A stretch of DNA of 45,637 nt. Origin: an uncultured Clostridia bacterium. Lineage in GTDB: Bacteria; Bacillota; Clostridia; TANB77; CAG-508. Shown in pieces: positions 12,118-21,486 of this stretch. The stretch's first letter is position 1; each line of letters starts with the position of its first letter. The stretch lies in NCBI GenBank assembly GCA_947585105.1, contig CANPWV010000010.1, positions 1-45,637 of the forward strand, given 5' to 3'. A model generated the notes under the pieces. The model was given only the letters and a program-made list of their open reading frames with translations. It searched no databases and was not told the origin of the DNA. A program made the position numbers and the translations under genes.

Positions 12118-12568
12118 CTTTATTTTCATTATTAACTTTTTTTGTGAATACAAATAATTTGCTAAAAATGTAATTAGAAATTGTGATTACAACTTGTGAG
12201 AATAATTTCATTATTTTATCATTAAATTTTAGTACGCTTACGCCGATTGCCATAATTGCCATGTCCATAAGAAGTGTTATAATTCTTGAACTTACGAACT
12301 TTCCAGCTTCTTTAATTTTATTTTTTTCTTTACTTTCAAAAACGAAAATTCTATTCATAAAATATGAAAAAATAACTCCGGCTGTCCAAGATAAAATATT
12401 TGCTATTTGAAGTTGAATTTCATTTTGTGGATCTAAAAATGTTAAAACAGAACCATAATATACAGCTAAAGATAAGACTGTTGTAAGTCCACCAACTATT
12501 AAATAATTTATAATTTCTTTATATTTATGGTAAATATTCATACACCAATTCCAAAGTTTTTTCATCAT
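12098..12568 (-). CDS. GtrA-family membrane protein
   Basis: 156 residues with four membrane spans. It carries NYLIVGGLTT at the start of span 1 and YFMNRIFVF between the second and third spans, both typical of GtrA proteins, which flip or position polyprenyl-phosphate sugars for surface glycosylation. AGGAG sits before ATGATG on the minus strand. It is monocistronic and convergent to uvrB. It could serve the GT2 or phosphoglycosyl transferase genes nearby; the partner is not evident. It contains no +1 site, and its glycine codons preceded by C (ATC GGC, GCC GGA) are in normal frame. Confidence 0.85.
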   Translation of the reverse strand: MMKKLWNWCMNIYHKYKEIINYLIVGGLTTVLSLAVYYGSVLTFLDPQNEIQLQIANILSWTAGVIFSYFMNRIFVFESKEKNKIKEAGKFVSSRIITLLMDMAIMAIGVSVLKFNDKIMKLFSQVVITISNYIFSKLFVFTKKVNNENKEKIEEN

Positions 12569-12753
12569 TTTCTCCTAAAAATAAACTACAAAAATTAATA
12601 TAACTTATTTTTCCAAAAATTGCAAGAGTTTTAAAAATATTACTAAATATTTTTTATAATTATTGATAATAATATAAATAAAACATTTTCTTTCTAATAT
12701 TTGCGAAAATATGGGAAAATTATGTAAATTTTGCAAAAATTTCAAGTTTTTTA

Positions 12754-12782
12754 TTGAAATATATTTATTATGATGTTATAAT
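12754..12782 (+). promoter_or_regulatory. SigA-type promoter in the 252-base gap between gtrA and the sugar transferase
   Basis: TTGAAA at 12754-12759, 17-base spacer, TATAAT at 12777-12782. The rest of the gap (12569-12753) is very AT-rich and shows nothing else I can name. Confidence 0.7.
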
Positions 12783-12820
12783 AGATTTGTGAATTTAAAA
12801 TTAAATGGAGGAAATCTTTG

Positions 12821-14069
12821 ATGAAGACTAATTCCGTAGTAAATTTGGAGGTTAATGAACAAGCTTTATTAAATCCAATTTATGACGAAAAAGCCATTTC
12901 TATTTTTAAAAGAATATTAATTAGATTAATAGATATAATAGGCGCTTTAGTTCGGAATAATATTATTAATACCAATTAGTATATATAGTTTGATAAATAA
13001 TATTCAATCTGAAAGAAAAGGCCCTCTATTTTATTATCAAAAAAGAATAGGAAAAAATGGAAAAGTTTTTAAATTATTTAAATTAAATACTGATGCTCCT
13101 ATTTCAGAATTTCCACAATTTATAAACATATTATTTGGACAAATGACTCTAGTAGGACCTAGACCATATACAATAGAAGAAATTCCAAAAATGGGAGAAT
13201 ATTATGAAGTAATTACTAAAGCTAAACCGGGTTTAACTGGAGTTTATCAAATATCAGGAAAAAGAAAGATTACTTTTGAAGAGCGTTTAGATTTAGATTT
13301 AAGATATTTATTAAATTGCTCATTTATATTGAATTTGAAAATTGTATTAATAACTCTTTTTGTTACAACTAGAAAAAATAGAAGCGAATTTTATGATGAA
13401 GTTATTTATAGTCAAATGCCAGAAAAAACTGTTGCTGAGTATTTAGAAAGAAAAATAACTTTGTTTGTTAAAAGAATTATTGATATAATAGGAAGCTTAG
13501 TAGGAATTTTATTGTTGATACCTATAACTTTAGTTGTAGGACTTGTTAATGTTATTTCAAAAGAAAATGGACCATTATTTTATTCTCAAGAGAGAATTGG
13601 AAAAAATGGAAAGAAATTTAAAATGTATAAATTCAGATCAATGGTTGTTGATGCTGATGAAAAGTTAAAGAAGATATTAGAGGAAGATGAAGAATTAAGA
13701 AAAGAGTTTTTAGCAACTAGAAAATTAAAAAATGATCCTCGTATCACTAAAATGGGAAAATTCCTTAGAAAGACAAGCTTAGATGAATTTCCTCAATTTA
13801 TAAATGTATTAAAAGGAGAAATGAGTCTTGTAGGGCCTAGAGCTGTTATTGATGATGAAATTGAATTATTTGGAGACAAAAAGGAAAAATTCTTATCTGT
13901 AAAACCGGGAATAACTGGTTATTGGGCTGCTAATGGAAGAAGTAATACTACTTATGAAGAAAGAGTTGAAATGGAAGTTTATTATTCGGAAAATATGTCT
14001 ATACTTCTTGATTTAAAAATTTTATTAAAAACAGTTTTATCTGTAATTAAGGCGGATGGAGCGGTATAG
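12821..14069 (+). CDS. Tandem two-domain bacterial sugar transferase (polyprenyl-phosphate phosphoglycosyl transferase), one +1 site
   Basis: Enzymes of this family (monotopic phosphoglycosyl transferases) load a sugar phosphate on undecaprenyl phosphate to start capsule, exopolysaccharide or glycan synthesis. ATG 12821 follows GGAGGA. Dropping C12953 (Gly45, in the first membrane helix) gives 415 residues with two homologous copies. Copy 1 (about 28-190) lacks the KFRSM segment and has ISEFPQF in place of the catalytic SLDEFPQF. Copy 2 (about 205-415) has RIGKNGKKFKMYKFRSM, SLDEFPQF with the Asp-Glu dyad, LVGPRAV and KPGITGYWAANGR. Copy 2 should be active and copy 1 is probably not. A terminator follows directly. 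Confidence 0.85.
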
Positions 14070-14083
14070 ATAAAGGCTTATAT

Positions 14084-14119
14084 ACAGTAAGTATTCTAAA
14101 AGGCTACTTACTGTTTTTT
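14084..14119 (+). terminator. Rho-independent terminator after the sugar transferase
   Basis: ACAGTAAGTA and TACTTACTGT form the stem around a loop of about 11 bases, followed by TTTTTT. It ends shortly before the next start codon. Confidence 0.8.
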
Positions 14120-14135
14120 GGGGAATGACTTAAAA

Positions 14136-14775
14136 ATGAAAGAATATATTGATTTTAGAAATGAAATTGAATATGATAAATTAAAAGAAATAGCTAAAAA
14201 AATAAATGAGGGTGGAATTGTTGTTTTTCCAACAGAAACAGTTTATGGAATAGGCTGTGATTGCTTTAATAAAGAACAAGTAAAAAGAATTTATGAAATA
14301 AAAAAAAGACCAAGAAATAAAGCGATAAGTGTTTTAGTAAGTGATATTTCAATGATTTATGATGTGGCTAAAAATATATCAAAGGAAGAGAAAGCTATTA
14401 TAAATGAATTTTTTCCTGGACCACTTACTATAATTTTAGAGAAAAATGACAAAATTCCAGATCAGGTAACTTCTGGTAAAGATACAATAGGGGTTAGAAT
14501 GCCTGAAAATGAAATTGCTTTAAAATTAATAAAAGAAGTTGGAAAACCTTTAGCTACGCCTAGTGCCAATATTTCAGGTGAAGCTAGTCGGAACTGATAT
14601 TAGAAAAATTATGAATGACTTTAAAGGAAAAGTAGATTATTTTATAGATGGTGGAGAGCCTAAAATTGGAATATCTTCAACTATTGTTGAAATAGAAAAT
14701 GGAAAAGTACATATATTAAGAGAAGGAAAGATTACAAAAGACGATATAGAAAGAGTATTAAAGGAAGTAGGGTAA
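14136..14775 (+). CDS. L-threonylcarbamoyladenylate synthase, read with one +1 site
   Basis: Makes threonylcarbamoyl-AMP from threonine, bicarbonate and ATP for the universal t6A37 tRNA modification (Sua5/YrdC/YwlC family). I prefer ATG 14136 (GGGGA at 14120-14124); an in-frame TTG at 14118 lies inside the terminator. Dropping C14589 (Gly152, SGEASGTD) joins the two parts into 212 residues, the short TsaC-type form without the Sua5 C-terminal domain. Motifs: FPTETVYGIG, KKRPRNK, PGPLTIIL, GVRMPEN, ATPSANISG, and STIVEI in the second part. Its stop overlaps the start of the next gene, so the following genes are one operon. Confidence 0.9.
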
Positions 14776-15830
14776 TGGAGAAAAAAGAAACAAAAAAGTC
14801 AATTAGAAATTTGCTTATATTTGTTATATTAATTTTTTTAACATTTTATATTATTTTTAAAGATCAAAATCCAACTGAAATATTAGATTTAGTAAGAAGC
14901 GCAGATTTAAAATTTGTTCTTATTGCAATTGGATTTATGATTTTATATTTTTTATTTGAAACAATAAATGTTACTAGAACTTTGAAAACATTGGGCGAAA
15001 AGACCAGTTTTATAAGAAATTTTAGATATACTTTAATTGGATTTTTCTTTAGCTCAATTACTCCAGCTGCTTCTGGTGGTCAGCCGATGGAGATTTATTA
15101 TATGAGTCGTGATGGTTTAAATGTTGCAAATTCAACTCTTGCTTTACTTGTAAATTTAACATCAATGCAAATTGCTACAATTTCAATAGGAATTATTAGT
15201 GTATTTTTTAATTATAAATATATGAATCCACCATTAATAATATTTTTTATTGTTGGAATATTATTAAACGCTAGCGCTTTAGCTCTTTTACTTATTTCAA
15301 TTTGCTCAAAAAGAGTAACAGCTTGGCTAATCAGATTTGCTGTAAAAGTTATGAAATTTTTTAAAGTTAAAAATATGGATAAAAAGCAAGAATGGATGGA
15401 ACAAGAACTTGCTAAATATCAAGTAAACGCGGTTTATGTTAAAACACATAAATTACTAATATTTAAAACTATTATTACAACATATATTCAATTTTTGATT
15501 TATTATAGTGTACCATATTGGATTTATCGTTCATTTGGTTATAACAAGTCAAACATTTTAGAAGTGTTATCAATGCAAGCTGTACTTTTTGCTACAGTTT
15601 CAGGAATCCCATCACCAGGAGCTGTTGGAGTTAGTGAAGGTGGATTTATGGAGTTATTTAAAAAGTTTTATCCACAAAGCCAGATTGCTAGTAGTATGCT
15701 TTTATGTAGAGGCGTAAATTTTTATTTATTTGTAATAATTAGTTGTGTCGTTGTAATGATTAGTTCTCTGAGAGATAAGAAAGTTAAGCTAGAAGCTAAA
15801 GAGACTGAGGAAAAAAATGGAGAAGTATGA
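14775..15830 (+). CDS. Flippase-like integral membrane protein (LPG synthase transmembrane family)
   Basis: 351 residues with about eight hydrophobic spans. It resembles the membrane domain of MprF and AglD-type proteins (PF03706), with SSITPAASGGQPMEIYYM and SGIPSPGAVGVSEGGF, both hallmark stretches of the family. The cytosolic synthase domain of MprF is absent, so it may flip a lipid or polyprenyl-linked molecule; substrate unknown. It starts on the stop of the threonylcarbamoyl-AMP synthase (TAATG) and its own TGA overlaps the next gene by 14 bases. That TGA ends this protein shows UGA is still a stop codon here. No +1 site. Confidence 0.82.
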   Translation: MEKKETKKSIRNLLIFVILIFLTFYIIFKDQNPTEILDLVRSADLKFVLIAIGFMILYFLFETINVTRTLKTLGEKTSFIRNFRYTLIGFFFSSITPAASGGQPMEIYYMSRDGLNVANSTLALLVNLTSMQIATISIGIISVFFNYKYMNPPLIIFFIVGILLNASALALLLISICSKRVTAWLIRFAVKVMKFFKVKNMDKKQEWMEQELAKYQVNAVYVKTHKLLIFKTIITTYIQFLIYYSVPYWIYRSFGYNKSNILEVLSMQAVLFATVSGIPSPGAVGVSEGGFMELFKKFYPQSQIASSMLLCRGVNFYLFVIISCVVVMISSLRDKKVKLEAKETEEKNGEV

Positions 15831-16674
15831 AGAAATAGAAAAAACAATAACTAAATCTTATAGAAAAGAAATTTGGAAGAGGTTTATTCAAGGAATAACA
15901 GAGTTTCAAATGGTAAACGAAGGAGATAAAATTGCGGTTTGTATCTCAGGTGGAAAAGATTCTTTTCTTATGGCAAAGTGTTTTCAAGAGCTAAAAAGAC
16001 ATAGAAAAGTAAATTTTGATTTAGAGTTTATTGTTATGAATCCAGGATATAGTGAAAAAAATCTTCAAAAAATTATTGAAAATTCAAAAATTTTAAATGT
16101 TCCGATTAAAATTTTTGAATCAGATATTTTTGAAGCTGTTACACATGTGGATGATAAGCCTTGTTATTTGTGTGCTAGAATGAGAAGAGGTTATTTATAC
16201 GAAAAGGCAAAAGAGCTTGGCTGTAATAAAATCGCTTTAGGTCATCATTTTAATGATGTTATAGAAACTATTTTAATGGGAATGTTTTATGGTTCGCAAA
16301 CTCAAACAATGATGCCGAAAGTAAGAAGTACTTCACATCCTGGAATGGAACTAATTCGTCCAATGTATTATATAAGAGAAGATGATATTATTCGTTGGAA
16401 AAATAGAAATGAGCTAGATTTTATAAATTGCGCTTGTAAATTTACAGAAAAAAATTATATAAATCCAGAAGATCCAGGCGATTCAAAAAGAAGAGAAATG
16501 AAGCTTTTGATTAAAAAGTTAAAAGAAAATTATGAAAATATTGATATAAATATTTTTAGAAGTGTACAAAATGTGAATTTAGATACAGTTATTTCATATA
16601 CAAAAGACGGAAAAGTACATAGTTTTTTAGATGAATATGATAAAAAATGTTGTAATAATGAAATAGAAATGTAA
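15817..16674 (+). CDS. TtcA-family tRNA sulfurtransferase-like PP-loop ATPase
   Basis: 285 residues. The PP-loop SGGKDS near residue 46 activates tRNA with ATP. CYLCARMRRG (CxxC) near residue 114 and a further cysteine pair in NCACKF near residue 205 fit the iron-sulfur ligands of TtcA, which makes 2-thiocytidine in tRNA. ALGHHFNDVIETILM is the second family signature. It is the last gene of the operon from the threonylcarbamoyl-AMP synthase, so two tRNA-modifying enzymes are co-transcribed. GAGG lies before ATG 15817. Related paralogs act on other substrates, so the exact base is not certain. No +1 site. Confidence 0.85.
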   Translation: MEKYEEIEKTITKSYRKEIWKRFIQGITEFQMVNEGDKIAVCISGGKDSFLMAKCFQELKRHRKVNFDLEFIVMNPGYSEKNLQKIIENSKILNVPIKIFESDIFEAVTHVDDKPCYLCARMRRGYLYEKAKELGCNKIALGHHFNDVIETILMGMFYGSQTQTMMPKVRSTSHPGMELIRPMYYIREDDIIRWKNRNELDFINCACKFTEKNYINPEDPGDSKRREMKLLIKKLKENYENIDINIFRSVQNVNLDTVISYTKDGKVHSFLDEYDKKCCNNEIEM

Positions 16675-16754
16675 TATAAAAATTATAGTATTTTATAAAA
16701 GTTAGTGATAGAATTCTATAAGAAATTAGGAAAAACAGAAATGGAGAAATTCTT

Positions 16755-17273
16755 ATGGAAATTATATCATTAGATAGTCTTAAAAATTTAGCAGATAATG
16801 GAAACAGTGAAGCTGCTTATGAACTTGGATTAAGATACTATAAAGGTATCGGAGCTCCAATTGATTATGAGAAAGCAAAAAATTATTTAGAATTTGCTGA
16901 TAAAGATGGTGTAGATGGTGCATCATATTATCTTGGAGTTATTTATTATAATGGAAAAGGTACACAAACAAATCATTTAAAAGCTAAAGAATATTTTGAA
17001 AAGGCTGAAGCTAGCAATAATGTATTTTCTTCATATTATTTAGGAAAACTATATTATTGGGGAGATGGTGTTGAGAAAAACATTGATAAAGCAAATGAAT
17101 ATAAAGCTAAAGTTTTAGCAAAACCATTCTTCTTAAATCAAGATACAGATATTAAGAATTTTTATAGTTTTACAGATTTTGAGGGTGCTAGTCGTACTTA
17201 CGCTACAAATCTTCAAAAGAAAGTTCAAAACGAGTTTGCTAATCTTTTCGGTAATCAAAATAAAAATCTTTAA
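16755..17273 (+). CDS. Sel1/TPR-repeat protein
   Basis: 172 residues, no signal peptide. Three Sel1 repeats of about 36 residues are visible: AAYELGLRYYKGIG, ASYYLGVIYYNGKG and SSYYLGKLYYWGDG, each followed by a D/N-xxKA helix. Such repeats form a solenoid for protein binding; the partner is unknown. The C-terminal 45 residues are not repeats. GGAG lies 8 bases before ATG 16755. Its TAA overlaps the stop of a convergent small gene on the other strand. No +1 site. Confidence 0.85.
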   Translation: MEIISLDSLKNLADNGNSEAAYELGLRYYKGIGAPIDYEKAKNYLEFADKDGVDGASYYLGVIYYNGKGTQTNHLKAKEYFEKAEASNNVFSSYYLGKLYYWGDGVEKNIDKANEYKAKVLAKPFFLNQDTDIKNFYSFTDFEGASRTYATNLQKKVQNEFANLFGNQNKNL

Positions 17274-17438
17274 TATTTAAAAATTAGAATTGTTATAGGA
17301 ATAATTAGCCCGTAGGAGAGATAAGAAAAATATAGAAATCCCTGCGGGCTTATTTTTGTTTTCTTTTAACTCATAAAGTCCGTAATACCAGCTTTTTAAA
17401 AATATATAAATTATAACTATTATATATAAAAACTTCAT
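17270..17438 (-). CDS. Small membrane protein at the end of the gerA operon, read with one minus-strand +1 site
   Basis: Not seen in ordinary frame reading. From ATG (17438-17436), with AAAGGA upstream on the minus strand and 12 bases after the gerAC stop, it reads MKFLYIIVIIYIFLKSWYYG, a charged turn (YELKENKNKP), then AGISIFFLSLL. There the zero frame meets CGG; dropping the sense-strand C at 17312 (CGGG) continues as GLIIPITILIFKY and stops at 17270. The 55-residue product has two hydrophobic helices, like the small clostridial proteins annotated CLC_0170 family (from memory). Without the shift the second helix is replaced by a polar tail. Function unknown; a germination role is guessed from context. 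Its stop overlaps the Sel1 gene stop. Confidence 0.72.
17307..17351. other. Inverted repeat inside the small gene, possible terminator for the Sel1 gene
   Basis: AGCCCGTAGG and CCTGCGGGCT pair (one G-U) around a loop of about 24 bases, and T-rich sequence follows on the plus strand. It sits within the minus-strand small coding region, so it may double as the plus-strand terminator. It overlaps the +1 site at 17312. Confidence 0.45.
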
Positions 17439-17450
17439 GTTAAATCCTTT

Positions 17451-18602
17451 CTATTCTTGAGAAAACATTCCTAAATTTTCAATTTTTCCATCAACACTTA
17501 CTTCAAAGTAAGAATCTTTATAAATTTCATTCCAATGAATTTTCTCAAATTCTTCTAATGTCAAATAATTTTTTAAAATTTCATTTTTAAAATTGCAAAT
17601 ATCTGCATCATATTTATGAGAAATTTCGTATAAGAAATTAGAGATAATTTCTTGTATATATGAATTTATAGCTCTTTCTAAAAGCAAATTTCCATCTTCA
17701 GAATCTGTGTCAATTTCATAAGTTGAACTTAAAATTCCATATTCAAGAGAAGTTTTAATTTTAATAAATGGGTAATTGTTTACTAGTTTACATTCTATTT
17801 CAGGTTTTTTTGCTTGCTTAATTGAAACATCTATTAATTTATCTTCATCTTTTGGACTTTTTATTGAAATTGTAGCACTTTCTAATCTGTCTGTGATTAA
17901 GGCGTAAGAAATAGAATCTAAAACAGATAATTGTCCAGAAAATTTATCTCCGTCAAATACAGCAATTCCAGTATTTTGAACTACTTCATCTGATACTGTA
18001 ATATAAGACGCAAAACATGAATTTTTGCTAAAATTTAAACAGTAGAAAAATTCACTTAGCTCTGGAGTTACTGAATAGCCAGTATATTTTGTAGATGATT
18101 TTATAAATTCATAATATCTAGATGAAAAAACTTCTGTTGAATTTGAAATTTTTTCAAGAACGTCAAGCCCAGTTGTAGATGAAATCATTATATTGCAAGT
18201 TGGCCTTATTTCAGGATTGTTTCCTAAAGCATTAATATAGTTTTTTATTCCTTCTCGTCCAAGTTCTTCAGAAAATATTATAGCTGAACAATGCGAAATA
18301 TTTATTCTTTTACTCAAATAATTATTTAAAATACTAATTCCAGAGTCAATAGAATTACAAGGAGTTGAGTAAATATTAGAAGAATTTTGTTGAGAAGATC
18401 CGCTATCAGAATCTTGGCTACCAGAAGAGTTTGAGGCAATTTGGACACTTAAATTTATTTTTGTATTTTCGCCTTTATCAATTCCAATTGCCATTACATA
18501 ATAGTAATTTTCTAAGTTTTCTTCAGAATTTGCGCAACCTGTAAGTAAAAATATTAGAAAAAATGATATTAAAAGAAAAATTTTATTTTGTAATTTTCTC
18601 AT
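17451..18602 (-). CDS. gerAC: Spore germination lipoprotein GerAC type
   Basis: C subunit of a germinant receptor in the spore inner membrane. 383 residues. The signal peptide ends in a lipobox LTGC (Cys about 23). Then comes YYVMAIGIDKG, the typical start of the Ger(x)C domain, and a C-terminal domain with a long helix (about 300-350). It overlaps gerAB by 20 bases, with a ribosome site AAAGGG. Third gene of the A-B-C operon. No +1 site. Confidence 0.93.
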   Translation of the reverse strand: MRKLQNKIFLLISFFLIFLLTGCANSEENLENYYYVMAIGIDKGENTKINLSVQIASNSSGSQDSDSGSSQQNSSNIYSTPCNSIDSGISILNNYLSKRINISHCSAIIFSEELGREGIKNYINALGNNPEIRPTCNIMISSTTGLDVLEKISNSTEVFSSRYYEFIKSSTKYTGYSVTPELSEFFYCLNFSKNSCFASYITVSDEVVQNTGIAVFDGDKFSGQLSVLDSISYALITDRLESATISIKSPKDEDKLIDVSIKQAKKPEIECKLVNNYPFIKIKTSLEYGILSSTYEIDTDSEDGNLLLERAINSYIQEIISNFLYEISHKYDADICNFKNEILKNYLTLEEFEKIHWNEIYKDSYFEVSVDGKIENLGMFSQE

Positions 18603-19704
18603 TTTTTGACCCTTTCATTTTATTTTTAAAATAGCCTATAACCAGTATTATAAATGAGATTCCAAATGTTAAAATTATTGAATAATATTTAAAGATTATA
18701 TTTTCTAAAAATTCCACTGTAATAATTCTACTTACAAAAATTACACATCCTAAGATAATTGATATGACCGGTAAAGAGAGCCTTTCTTTATTTTCATATT
18801 TAAAAAGCTTATTTAAAATATAAATTATTCCGTTAATTAAAAATGAAATATAATTAAGTATTGCAAAACTCCAAATAAATACAAATATACTGTCTGTTTG
18901 AGAAAGAAAAGAGCTTATTTGTATTCTTCTTGTAACCAATAAAATTGTACTCATTGTGTTTATTTTTGAAAGTGAATGTGTAATAGGAGCAGGATAATAT
19001 AAAAGTATTGAAGCTATTGAAATTAGTAATAATACAATATTTATTCCAAAAGATGAGAATAATATTTTTTTATAATCGTTTTTCTTTGAAATTAGTGGCA
19101 TCAAGAAGAAATATATTAATATAAAGTTAAATATAAAAATATTTGCAAAGCCTAATCCGAATGTAGTTTTATAGTTAAATCCAAAAATTGGGATTAAATT
19201 ATTGCTATTAAAATTTCCGTTATCTCCAAAAAATAGACATATTATACTTAAAATAAATATTCCGATAAATAGTGAAGAGCTTTTTTTAAGTGGATAAAAT
19301 CCTTTTAAACATGTAAACAATATTGCAACCATAAATATTGATAATATAAATAATGAATTAGAATTTGGAAAATATACATTTCTAATTAAATATAAAAAGT
19401 TTAAAATAGCTGAAACTACAGTAATAAACAAAAATACTATAAAAATAATTGATATTATAAATTTTAAAAAATTTCCTCCGACTATTTCTGAAATATCTAT
19501 TATGTCATGGTTAGAAAAATTTTTGAAAATTTTGGAGATAATAATACAAAATATTAATGATATTATTGCTAAAAATAGTATATTTACTATTGTTCCACTT
19601 CCAGTTAGATCTACTAAATATTCAGGAAAATCTAAAATTATTTGAGCAACTGTAATTATTATAATTATAGAAATTGCTTCAAAAATATTAAGTTTATTCT
19701 TCAT
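18583..19704 (-). CDS. gerAB: Spore germination permease GerAB type
   Basis: B subunit of the germinant receptor, an APC-superfamily membrane protein that senses the germinant. 373 residues with ten hydrophobic spans. The N-terminus carries the ISIIIIITVAQIILDFPEYL first span and a later IFVFIWSFAILNY typical of the family. It overlaps gerAA by 11 bases and gerAC by 20. GGAGG precedes the ATG. No +1 site over its whole length. Confidence 0.93.
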   Translation of the reverse strand: MKNKLNIFEAISIIIIITVAQIILDFPEYLVDLTGSGTIVNILFLAIISLIFCIIISKIFKNFSNHDIIDISEIVGGNFLKFIISIIFIVFLFITVVSAILNFLYLIRNVYFPNSNSLFILSIFMVAILFTCLKGFYPLKKSSSLFIGIFILSIICLFFGDNGNFNSNNLIPIFGFNYKTTFGLGFANIFIFNFILIYFFLMPLISKKNDYKKILFSSFGINIVLLLISIASILLYYPAPITHSLSKINTMSTILLVTRRIQISSFLSQTDSIFVFIWSFAILNYISFLINGIIYILNKLFKYENKERLSLPVISIILGCVIFVSRIITVEFLENIIFKYYSIILTFGISFIILVIGYFKNKMKGSKNEKITK

Positions 19705-21322
19705 TTTTCCTCCATTTCATAGATACTTTAGGCTCTTTTATAGGCCTTTTAGTGTTTAAAACTTGACTTCTTTTTTCGTTTTTCCAAATTGGCTCTAAAA
19801 GGTAATTTTTGAAAAATTTATATGACAAAAACGGAACACCAAAAGAATTATAAGAGAATAAGAATATTAAATGTAAAAACATTCCACATGATATTCCAAA
19901 TAATCCAAATAAATAGCCTAATATAATATACATGAGTCTAAAAATTCTAGTTGAAAATGAAAACGAATAATCTGGTAAAGAAAATTCTGAAATTGCTGTT
20001 ATTGATATTATGATTACTAAAATTGGACTTACAATATTTGCAGAAACCGCAGCATCTCCTAAAATTAGAGCACCGACTATTCCAATTGTTTGACCAAAAG
20101 CTGATGGGACTCGAATTCCAGCCTCTCGTATCAGTTCAAAAGATAGTTCCATTAAGGCAATTTCCAATATTATTGGAAACGGAATTTTTTCTCTTGCGCT
20201 ACTTATGGCAAGAAGAAGCTCTGTTGGGAGAAATTCATCATGAAAAGTAGTTACAGATATATATATTCCAGGTAGTAAAATCGCCAGAAAATATGCTATT
20301 GCCCTAATTACTTTTAAAAAATTTGCAAATACATTGTTTAAATTTATATCTTCTGGCGAAACTAAAAAGTCTAACATAAAAGCTGGTACAATTAAAGCAA
20401 AAGGGGATCCGTCAACTAAAATTGCAACTCTTCCAGCTAAAATTAAACTACTTGTTTTATCAGGCCTTTCAGTTGCAATTAATTCTGGGTAAAGGTTTAA
20501 AAGATTATCTTTAATCAAATTTTCAATTTCTCCAGACGAAGTTATTCCATCAACTTCAATATTATTTAACCTAAATTTTACTTCTGAAACCAAGTCATCA
20601 TTTGTTATATTTTTCATATAGCAAACTGAAACATTAGTATTTGTAATCTTTCCAACATTAGTATTTTCAATAACCAAATTTTCATTATTAATTATTTTTC
20701 TAACTTGAGCAGTATTTGAACGTAAATTCTCAATAAAAGCAGCTTGAGGACCTCTAACAACATTTTCTGATTGAGGTGTTGTTATACTTCTTGCTTGAAA
20801 TTTTTTTGTTTCTATACAAAGTGCAACATTTAGAGTATCAACAAAAAGAACTGTAAATCCAAGATTTATTTTTTGAAAACAATCATCAAAATCTTTAGAA
20901 ACTTTAACAACATTTTGAGATAAAAGTTTATTTGTTAAAAATTCTTGTAAATCAAATTTTTTTACATTATCAATTTTCATTGATTTTGATGGATTCATTT
21001 TTATAGAATTTTTCAACATAAGTGGAGCAAGAATATTATTATTTATAGATTGAGAATCAGTTATTCCATCAACAAAGATTAGTATTGCTTTAAAACTTTT
21101 TGAAGCAACTGTTATTTCAAATTCACGAGTATTTATGTCGCTATTTATTAGTAAATTATATTTTACTTTTAAAAACTCGAAATTTTTATCAAAATTATCG
21201 AATATTAATGTTTTCTTTTCTTCTTTTTTTTGTAAATTATTAGGTGTAAGAGGAAGAAGAAATTTTCTATTATTATTTTTGTTATAGCTAAAAATATTAT
21301 CAAATACGTTTTTTATATTCAT
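19694..21322 (-). CDS. gerAA: Spore germination protein GerAA type
   Basis: A subunit of the germinant receptor. From the chosen ATG at 21322 it has 542 residues: a soluble N-terminal region with ILIFVDGITD near residue 80 and VRGPQAAFIENLRSNTAQVR, then membrane spans with GRVAILVDGSPFAL and IREAGIRVPSAFGQTIGIVG, classic GerA signatures. A longer frame opens at 21403, but a forespore promoter lies at 21359-21387, so the transcript would start inside that extension and the 21322 ATG (AAAGGA upstream) fits better. Heads the gerAA-gerAB-gerAC-small gene operon. No +1 site. Confidence 0.92.
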   Translation of the reverse strand: MNIKNVFDNIFSYNKNNNRKFLLPLTPNNLQKKEEKKTLIFDNFDKNFEFLKVKYNLLINSDINTREFEITVASKSFKAILIFVDGITDSQSINNNILAPLMLKNSIKMNPSKSMKIDNVKKFDLQEFLTNKLLSQNVVKVSKDFDDCFQKINLGFTVLFVDTLNVALCIETKKFQARSITTPQSENVVRGPQAAFIENLRSNTAQVRKIINNENLVIENTNVGKITNTNVSVCYMKNITNDDLVSEVKFRLNNIEVDGITSSGEIENLIKDNLLNLYPELIATERPDKTSSLILAGRVAILVDGSPFALIVPAFMLDFLVSPEDINLNNVFANFLKVIRAIAYFLAILLPGIYISVTTFHDEFLPTELLLAISSAREKIPFPIILEIALMELSFELIREAGIRVPSAFGQTIGIVGALILGDAAVSANIVSPILVIIISITAISEFSLPDYSFSFSTRIFRLMYIILGYLFGLFGISCGMFLHLIFLFSYNSFGVPFLSYKFFKNYLLEPIWKNEKRSQVLNTKRPIKEPKVSMKWRKNEE

Positions 21323-21358
21323 ATTTTTAAATGAAATCCTTTCATTTTTGCTTAAAAG

Positions 21359-21387
21359 TAGTATGTATAAAAAAATGGAAAATATGC
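21359..21387 (-). promoter_or_regulatory. Forespore (SigG/SigF-type) promoter of the gerA operon
   Basis: On the minus strand GCATA (21387-21383) and CATACTA (21365-21359) are separated by 17 bases, matching the SigG consensus (GHATR, CATNHTA). Transcription would begin near 21350, just before gerAA. Confidence 0.75.
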
Positions 21388-21421
21388 AAAATATTGTAAT
21401 CAAAATGTAATATGAAAACTG

Positions 21422-21450
21422 TTGATATTTTAGAATTTTTTATGTACAAT
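21422..21450 (+). promoter_or_regulatory. SigA-type promoter of the small pseudopilin-like gene
   Basis: TTGATA at 21422-21427, 17-base spacer, TACAAT at 21445-21450 with a TG just upstream. Confidence 0.65.
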
Positions 21451-21486
21451 TAATTTATATAAATAGGTGTAAAGAGGTATAAAAAT

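Noticed and set aside
21323..21403. Longer gerAA frame starting at 21403
   Set aside because: A SigG-type promoter lies downstream of that start codon, and the extra residues are not GerA-like.
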